DNA from: Clostridia bacterium
GTDB taxonomy: Bacteria; Bacillota_A; Clostridia; Oscillospirales; CAG-272
NCBI GenBank assembly: GCA_017462145.1
Contig: JAFTRT010000150.1
Location: 1-6,820 of the forward strand
Direction: 5' to 3'
Length of the DNA stretch: 6,820 nucleotides
The notes beneath the pieces were generated by a model, which made no database searches, was not told the origin of the DNA, and saw nothing but the letters and a program-made list of their open reading frames with translations. Positions 1-3,691 of the stretch are shown here, piece by piece; the first letter of the stretch is position 1; every line of letters starts with the position of its first letter. Made by a program: the position numbers and the translations under genes.

Positions 1-78
1 TCCCAAAGAACTTTACAAAAAAGGTTTTGCGCCCTACGCTTTGTGTAGCAAAAAGTCGCTACGCTCTTTCTAAGGGAG

Positions 79-120
79 AACCCCGTCGGACACCTCACGG
101 TACCGATCGGGTTTCTTTTT
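79..120 (+). terminator. Probable rho-independent terminator of a gene upstream of the window
   Basis: The arm AACCC at 79-83 pairs with GGGTT at 109-113. After a C-C mismatch (84/108), GTCGG at 85-89 pairs with CCGAT at 103-107, including one G-T pair. The loop is 90-102. A T-rich run (TTTCTTTTT, 112-120) follows at once, so the polarity fits a + strand transcript entering from the left. No gene is visible between position 1 and the stem, so the terminated gene lies outside the window. The stem is interrupted and the T run has one C, so efficiency is uncertain. It would insulate the dcw cluster from upstream transcription. Confidence 0.55.
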
Positions 121-141
121 ATTAGAAAACAAAGCAAAAAT

Positions 142-189
142 CTGTTTCTTTCACTCTCTGTTTCTTTCACTCTCTGTTATTTCACATTC
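142..189. repeat. Short tandem repeat, 16-bp unit, two exact copies and one degenerate
   Basis: The unit CTGTTTCTTTCACTCT occurs exactly at 142-157 and again at 158-173. A third, diverged copy starts at 174 (CTGTTATTTCAC, one base shorter, then ATTCT). The strand composition is pyrimidine-rich. A short inverted repeat, TTCACA at 181-186 with TGTGAA at 193-198, overlaps its right end. There is no coding potential. It probably arose by replication slippage and copy number may vary between strains. Confidence 0.75.
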
Positions 190-204
190 TGTTGTGAATG
201 TTCG

Positions 205-264
205 CACCTCACCGGAGCCTTCTCCAGTGGGAGAAGGGGGACCACGATAGTGGTGGATGAGGTG
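205..264. repeat. Cloverleaf-like palindromic intergenic element (about 60 bp)
   Basis: An outer inverted repeat, CACCTCA at 205-211 with TGAGGTG at 258-264, encloses two separate perfect hairpins. The first is CCTTCTCC (218-225) with GGAGAAGG (230-237) and a 4-nt loop. The second is ACCAC (241-245) with GTGGT (250-254) and a GATA loop. The arrangement resembles short dispersed palindromic elements (REP or MITE remnants) that I know from gut Clostridia intergenic regions. That family link is from memory and needs a genome search. No transposase or target-site duplication is visible. Confidence 0.6.
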
Positions 265-309
265 TACCAAACAAACGATTTTTGCGTTCTCCCCGTCTTT
301 GTCATCATA

Positions 310-570
310 CTTGCTTCGCAAGAGGAGCGAGCCGCTTGCGGCGAGTCGAACATTTGCGGGTCGAGCGAAAGCGAGCGATGCAAATGTACAAGACTATGTC
401 TTGAGGGATCCATTATGAGGTTTTGCTGTCTTTCTTTACACAATGTTACATTGATAAAAAAGGATCGCAAAATCCCATCGGAGATCCCTTCGGAACACGA
501 AGTGTTCCTCGGTTTTGTATCGGCTCGCTTCGCTCCCTCAACAAAACTTCGACTCGGCGGATTTACCGCC
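310..570. repeat. Cluster of short perfect inverted repeats (palindromic repeat mosaic)
   Basis: At least eight perfect hairpins lie within 260 bp: CTTGC/GCAAG (310-322), GCCGC/GCGGC (331-342), ACATTTGC/GCAAATGT (350-357 with 380-387), CAAGAC/GTCTTG (389-403), CAATG/CATTG (441-453), GGAACAC/GTGTTCC (492-508), GTTTTGT/ACAAAAC (512-518 with 541-547) and GGCGG/CCGCC (556-570). The tail TTCGCTCAGGATGAC (571-585) resembles a phrase that recurs in intergenic repeats of gut Clostridia (from memory). Reading frames that cross the area consist of these repeats and look non-coding. The likely explanation is several nested or decayed small palindromic elements. Confidence 0.6.
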
Positions 571-585
571 TTCGCTCAGGATGAC

Positions 586-1204
586 CCATAAACGGTTAAG
601 AAGGAAAAAAGTGTTTATTTGGAACGGGTTGTCGCAGATGCCGCCCCCCCTGTCGGAAAGGATGATTGACGGATCGGAATGGAAAAGGGTTTGTTTGGAA
701 TTTGAAACATGTAGGGCGGGGGATCTCCAGCCGCCTTATCCTTTTGTTCGTTTGTTTTCGACGGCAGCAAGCCACCGCCCGACGAGTCGGAGATTCTGTC
801 CTTCTTTCAGTCGGCAATTGTCAAGAGGGAGAACATAAAACAGAGACAAAGGAAACGGTAGCTCTCAACGCCCGCGACTCTCGTTTCGGACATTTTTTAC
901 AATGCTCGAAGTATTCTTCGGCGTGCAGGTGCTTTTTTGTGAAAGGTTGTGGGGGAAAAGTGGGGCACAAAGTGGAGAAACGCCGTTAAACATTTTTCGT
1001 CTCAATGGTGAGTTCCTTGGCAAAAGATGACCAAATCCTTTTGAAAACACGCCACATGTATGTAAAAAAATAAAAGATTTGTAAAATAAAGGATTTTGTG
1101 ATTGGGAATTAAGGGAAAAACCGAAATTTTCACGCCAAAACGGGAAAAAAATTTGAAATTGCGATGCCTTTTTTTGGTTTTTTTCATTTTTTTATCAAAG
1201 TCTC
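586..1204. other. Non-coding upstream region of the dcw cluster
   Basis: No gene is supported here: reading frames are short, lack a good ribosome binding site and resemble no family I know. It holds a run of seven Cs (644-650), a hairpin GGCGG/CCGCC (715-719 with 731-735), CCGAC/GTCGG (779-790) and CGAAG/CTTCG (907-920). It also holds a GTGG-rich patch at 949-977 that resembles the MraZ operator downstream. From about 1040 the sequence turns AT-rich, ending in three T7 tracts (1169-1175, 1178-1184, 1187-1193) just upstream of the mraZ promoter. Confidence 0.6.
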
Positions 1205-1233
1205 TTGACTGAAAATAAGGAATGATTTATAAT
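1205..1233 (+). promoter_or_regulatory. Sigma-A type promoter of the mraZ operon
   Basis: A -35 hexamer TTGACT (1205-1210; five of six to TTGACA) is separated by exactly 17 nt from a perfect -10 hexamer TATAAT (1228-1233). The predicted transcription start is near 1240, which gives a leader of about 90 nt before the mraZ ATG. The AT-rich phased T tracts ending at 1193 could act as an UP element. The MraZ-type repeats begin 9 nt after the -10 box, so a bound repressor would cover the start site. Confidence 0.88.
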
Positions 1234-1242
1234 AATACCATC

Positions 1243-1282
1243 GAAGTGGGGAAAAGTGGTGGAAAGTGTAGCAAATGTGGAT
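1243..1282 (+). promoter_or_regulatory. Putative MraZ operator: four boxes with a 10-bp period
   Basis: Boxes start at 1243 (GAAGTG), 1253 (AAAGTG), 1263 (AAAGTG) and 1273 (AAATGT, degenerate), each followed by four variable bases, so the period is exactly 10 bp. This matches the MraZ recognition repeats described for Mycoplasma (AAAGTG followed by T/G and N3) and the 10-bp phasing of the E. coli TGGGN repeats. The position over the predicted transcription start and immediately before mraZ fits autorepression of the dcw operon. The last box also overlaps a leader hairpin (GCAAATG/CATTTGC, 1271-1290). Confidence 0.82.
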
Positions 1283-1315
1283 TCATTTGCACCCCCAACT
1301 CCATCAAACCGTTTG

Positions 1316-1323
1316 AAAGGAGG
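1316..1323 (+). promoter_or_regulatory. Ribosome binding site that fixes the mraZ start
   Basis: AAAGGAGG lies 7 nt before the ATG at 1331. An in-frame GTG at 1256 has no such site and would sit inside the operator and leader. The 13-nt palindrome at 1304-1316 (TCAAAC, C, GTTTGA) directly abuts the site and could modulate its access. Confidence 0.9.
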
Positions 1324-1330
1324 CAAATTC

Positions 1331-1762
1331 ATGTTTTCGGGTGAATACAAACATTCCATTGACGCCAAGAATCGGTTGTTTATTCCCGCAAAGTACAGAG
1401 AAGATCTGTTGCAGGATCAAAACAAGTTTATCATAGCCAAAAGTATTCGTGAAAATTGCCTCAAGGTATATTCCATCAGCGGGTGGGAGGCCTACATCAG
1501 CCCCATTCTGAAAATGGAGCGAAAAGCCTCCGAGGCGATCCTCCGTGCCCTTCATCGCGATGCGGCAGAGGTGACCCCCGATTCCCAAGGAAGAGTGGTG
1601 CTTCCTCCTGCATTGTTGGCACACGCCGGCATCGGAAAGGGTGCTGTGGTCGTTGGTTGCGGAGAATATGCAGAGATCTGGTCGGAGGAAGCGTACGCTG
1701 CAATGGTCGAGGCAGAGGATCTTCCCGATATGAGAGCCCTGCTGGAATCTTACGGATTGTGA
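1331..1762 (+). CDS. mraZ: Transcriptional regulator MraZ
   Basis: This is a DNA-binding regulator of the division and cell wall cluster that acts on repeats in its own promoter. The product is 143 residues, the usual MraZ length. It begins MFSGEYKHSIDAKNRLFIP, the family's characteristic start. The protein has two tandem SpoVT/AbrB-type swapped-hairpin repeats. Each carries the D-x-x-x-R-x-x-x-P signature, at residues 11-19 (DAKNR, then LFIP) and 84-92 (DSQGR, then VVLP). The first repeat has Asn14 where Gly is common. The start at 1331 is chosen from the strong AAAGGAGG site and the conserved N-terminus; the in-frame extension back to 1256 would overlap the operator. It is the first gene of the operon, and its stop is 3 nt before rsmH. 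Regulation is probably autogenous through the boxes at 1243-1282. Identification is firm. Confidence 0.97.
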   Translation: MFSGEYKHSIDAKNRLFIPAKYREDLLQDQNKFIIAKSIRENCLKVYSISGWEAYISPILKMERKASEAILRALHRDAAEVTPDSQGRVVLPPALLAHAGIGKGAVVVGCGEYAEIWSEEAYAAMVEAEDLPDMRALLESYGL

Positions 1763-1765
1763 TCC

Positions 1766-2707
1766 ATGGAAGAATTGAACTTTTCTCATTATTCTGTCCT
1801 GTTGCAGGAATGCATGGAGGGCTTGGATATCAAGCCGAACGGAATTTATATTGACGGTACGGCAGGGGGCGGCGGACATTCCTTTGAGATCGCACGTCAC
1901 TTGACCGACGGCAGGCTCATTGCCATAGACCAGGACGAAGCCGCTGTTGCGGCGGCAGGTCGGCGGTTGGAGCCCCTGCAAAAAAACACTTTGGTGGTTC
2001 GAAATAATTTCTGCCGTTTGGGCGAGGTTTGTGAGTCGCTCGGGATTGAGGAGATCGACGGTGTTCTTCTGGACTTGGGTGTCTCCTCCTACCAGTTGGA
2101 TACGGCAGAAAGAGGATTTTCCTACCAAGCCGATGCGCCCCTGGATATGCGTATGGACAAGCGAGGCACGTTGGATGCCTATACGGTGGTCAATACCTAC
2201 TCGGAGCAGGAATTGAAGAAGATCCTGTACGAATACGGGGAAGAGCGTTACGCTCCCGCCATCGCAAATGCCATTGTACGCAGGCGTGCAGAGCATCCCA
2301 TCGAACGGACGGGAGAGCTGGCCGACCTAATCAAATATGCCATTCCTCCTCATGCAAGGGAGGGAGGCCATCATCCTGCAAAGCGGAGCTTTCAAGCCAT
2401 CCGCATTGAGGTCAATTGCGAGTTGGATGTGATCGAGCCTGCCATACGAGATGCAGCTCGGTTGCTCAAAAAGGGAGGACGCATTGCGATCATCACCTTC
2501 CATTCGTTGGAGGATCGCATTGTCAAGCAAACCTTTGCCTCCTTGGCGCAGGGCTGTACCTGCCCGAAGAATTTTCCTATTTGCGTGTGCAACAACCGTC
2601 CCGTTTTGAAGGCGGTGAACCGCAAACCCATTTTGCCGAGCTCTGCGGAGCTGGCAGTCAATCCCCGCTCCCGAAGCGCAAAGCTTCGAGTGGCGGAGAA
2701 GCTTTGA
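1766..2707 (+). CDS. rsmH: 16S rRNA (cytosine(1402)-N(4))-methyltransferase RsmH (MraW)
   Basis: RsmH transfers a methyl group from S-adenosylmethionine to N4 of C1402 in the 16S rRNA P-site region and acts in the cytoplasm. The 313-residue product has the normal family length. Visible landmarks are HYSVLLQE near residue 8, the SAM-binding loop DGTAGGGGHS (30-39), AIDQD (53-57) and LLDLGVSS (101-108). Further on come AERGFSY, PLDMRMD, HPAKRSFQAIRIEVN (203-217), ITFHSLEDRIVK (243-254) and the C-terminal NPRSRSAKLRVAE (299-311). A CxC-x6-CxC cluster (Cys264, 266, 273, 275) is present, as in many clostridial homologues. The start ATG is 3 nt after the mraZ stop and has only a weak GGA at 1754-1756, so translation is probably coupled to mraZ. 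Identification is firm. Confidence 0.97.
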   Translation: MEELNFSHYSVLLQECMEGLDIKPNGIYIDGTAGGGGHSFEIARHLTDGRLIAIDQDEAAVAAAGRRLEPLQKNTLVVRNNFCRLGEVCESLGIEEIDGVLLDLGVSSYQLDTAERGFSYQADAPLDMRMDKRGTLDAYTVVNTYSEQELKKILYEYGEERYAPAIANAIVRRRAEHPIERTGELADLIKYAIPPHAREGGHHPAKRSFQAIRIEVNCELDVIEPAIRDAARLLKKGGRIAIITFHSLEDRIVKQTFASLAQGCTCPKNFPICVCNNRPVLKAVNRKPILPSSAELAVNPRSRSAKLRVAEKL

Positions 2708-2755
2708 AGACTGTAGCCGAAAGAAAAGATATCAGAAACATTGAGGAACGAAACA

Positions 2756-2762
2756 AGGGAGG
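2756..2762 (+). promoter_or_regulatory. Ribosome binding site that fixes the ftsL-like start
   Basis: AGGGAGG lies 5 nt before the ATG at 2768. An in-frame TTG at 2741 would add nine residues but lacks an equivalent site and would place this purine-rich motif inside the gene, so the ATG is preferred. Confidence 0.8.
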
Positions 2763-2767
2763 TAACC

Positions 2768-3604
2768 ATGGCCGTTGAGATGAATGATTCCTATCGCCGC
2801 TGTATCGAGGAGCTTCGCGCCCGTTATCAGGGGAGAGGTGTTGCGAGTAATATGCGCAATGAGATTGCTCGCCGTGCCGAAAAAGAGGGGTCGGATGTCA
2901 ACGGAGCGGCACAGAGCCGTGTTCTGTTTGACAGCCGCTCGGGAATCGGCGACCTGTATCGCAGTGGCGAATACATGGGAAGTAAATATATGACCTCTGC
3001 TGATTTCGTCCGTTATTTCAAGAGCCGCAGAGCCTTTTTGTGCCCCACCGTTCCCACCGCCGCCGAGGCGGAAGCAGCCGCCAACAAAGCCGTTCCCCAA
3101 CGGCGGACCAATGGGTCCGAAAAGGGCGGTCTGACTCGTTCTGAATCAGGCTCAAAGGAGGGTCACATAGAGGGCGTATGGTCGGCCGTTAAAGAACTTG
3201 CAAAAAAATGGTTTCCAAAGGAGCCTGTGGAGGGCAGAACCAAGCTGCCGATCAAACGGATTCCCGTTACGGTGCTTTCTACCATGGCGGTTTTCACCCT
3301 TTCCCTCGGATTGATCGTGGGGGGATCGGTTATGGTTGGAAATGCATCCGGTGAGTTGGGTGATGTAAACAGCCGTATCGCAACCTTGGAAGCTGAGCAG
3401 GCCGATCTGCAAGGAAAGTTAGACCTGAAATATGATATCAATGAAATTGAGGCCGAGGCAACGGCAATGGGCATGATCCCCAGCCAGTATGCAGACAATC
3501 GATATTTGCAATTGGAATCCGAGGAAGTCGTGGTAGCCGAGGAGAGCGAAGAGGAAATCAGTTTTTCCGCTTTGCTGTCCGCTTTCGGGATCAAGCTTGA
3601 CTGA
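2768..3604 (+). CDS. ftsL: FtsL-like cell division membrane protein with a long cytoplasmic N-terminal extension
   Basis: FtsL proteins are bitopic divisome subunits that pair with DivIC and support septal peptidoglycan synthesis by FtsW and its penicillin-binding partner. Here 278 residues are encoded, against roughly 90-130 for a typical FtsL. Residues 1-164 are a charged, Arg/Glu-rich region with no motif I recognise and an Ala/Glu-rich patch near 98-107. Residues 165-190 form one hydrophobic membrane segment preceded by basic residues (KLPIKR), giving a cytoplasmic N-terminus. Residues 194-234 are a predicted coiled coil, followed by DLKYDINEIEAEATAMGMI, the conserved-looking FtsL/DivIC end of coil. 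The tail is acidic (EEVVVAEESEEE). The call rests on topology, the coil motif and the slot between rsmH and the transpeptidase gene. The N-terminal part is unassigned. Primary sequence of FtsL is poorly conserved, so a general septum-formation-initiator label is the fallback. Confidence 0.75.
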   Translation: MAVEMNDSYRRCIEELRARYQGRGVASNMRNEIARRAEKEGSDVNGAAQSRVLFDSRSGIGDLYRSGEYMGSKYMTSADFVRYFKSRRAFLCPTVPTAAEAEAAANKAVPQRRTNGSEKGGLTRSESGSKEGHIEGVWSAVKELAKKWFPKEPVEGRTKLPIKRIPVTVLSTMAVFTLSLGLIVGGSVMVGNASGELGDVNSRIATLEAEQADLQGKLDLKYDINEIEAEATAMGMIPSQYADNRYLQLESEEVVVAEESEEEISFSALLSAFGIKLD

Positions 3605-3617
3605 TCTTGCCATCCGT

Positions 3618-3646
3618 GCATAAAAGACGACAGCTTTTCATAACAT
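3618..3646 (+). promoter_or_regulatory. Possible sigma-E-like sporulation promoter before the transpeptidase gene
   Basis: In the 87-nt gap, GCATAAA (3618-3624) fits the Bacillus sigma-E -35 pattern (K-M-ATA-W-W) fully. After a 14-nt spacer, CATAACAT (3639-3646) matches six of eight positions of the -10 pattern CATACA-M-T. Spacing is within the known 13-15 range. B. subtilis spoVD is a sigma-E-controlled gene, which makes the site plausible, but short patterns of this kind occur by chance and there is no proof that the organism sporulates. Confidence 0.3.
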
Positions 3647-3691
3647 AATACAGTTATCAACAAAAATACACCGATAGGAGGAGGCCGAAAG

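Noticed and set aside
331..360. tRNA-like GTTCGACTC phrase on the minus strand
   Set aside because: No acceptor stem, anticodon arm or complete cloverleaf of tRNA length can be formed around it.
142..570. CRISPR array
   Set aside because: Repeats are of different sequence and length, with no constant repeat and spacer alternation.
177..591. Open reading frames on both strands in the repeat-rich region
   Set aside because: They are made of the hairpin and tandem repeats, overlap each other, lack ribosome binding sites and resemble no protein family.
898..938. Possible promoter (TACAAT at 898-903) or terminator (CGAAG/CTTCG hairpin, then T6 at 933-938)
   Set aside because: No acceptable -35 element exists at proper spacing, and the T run is too far (12 nt) from a weak 5-bp stem.
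1256..1330. In-frame GTG extension of mraZ by 25 residues
   Set aside because: It has no ribosome binding site, overlaps the operator and leader, and would precede the conserved MFSGEYKHSIDAK start that follows a strong AAAGGAGG.
1304..2296. Long minus-strand open frame of 330 codons over mraZ and rsmH
   Set aside because: It is a mirror of two firmly identified genes on the other strand, with no start signals or recognisable motifs.
2741..2767. In-frame TTG start nine codons before the ftsL-like ATG
   Set aside because: The best ribosome binding site (2756-2762) lies inside this stretch and serves the ATG at 2768.
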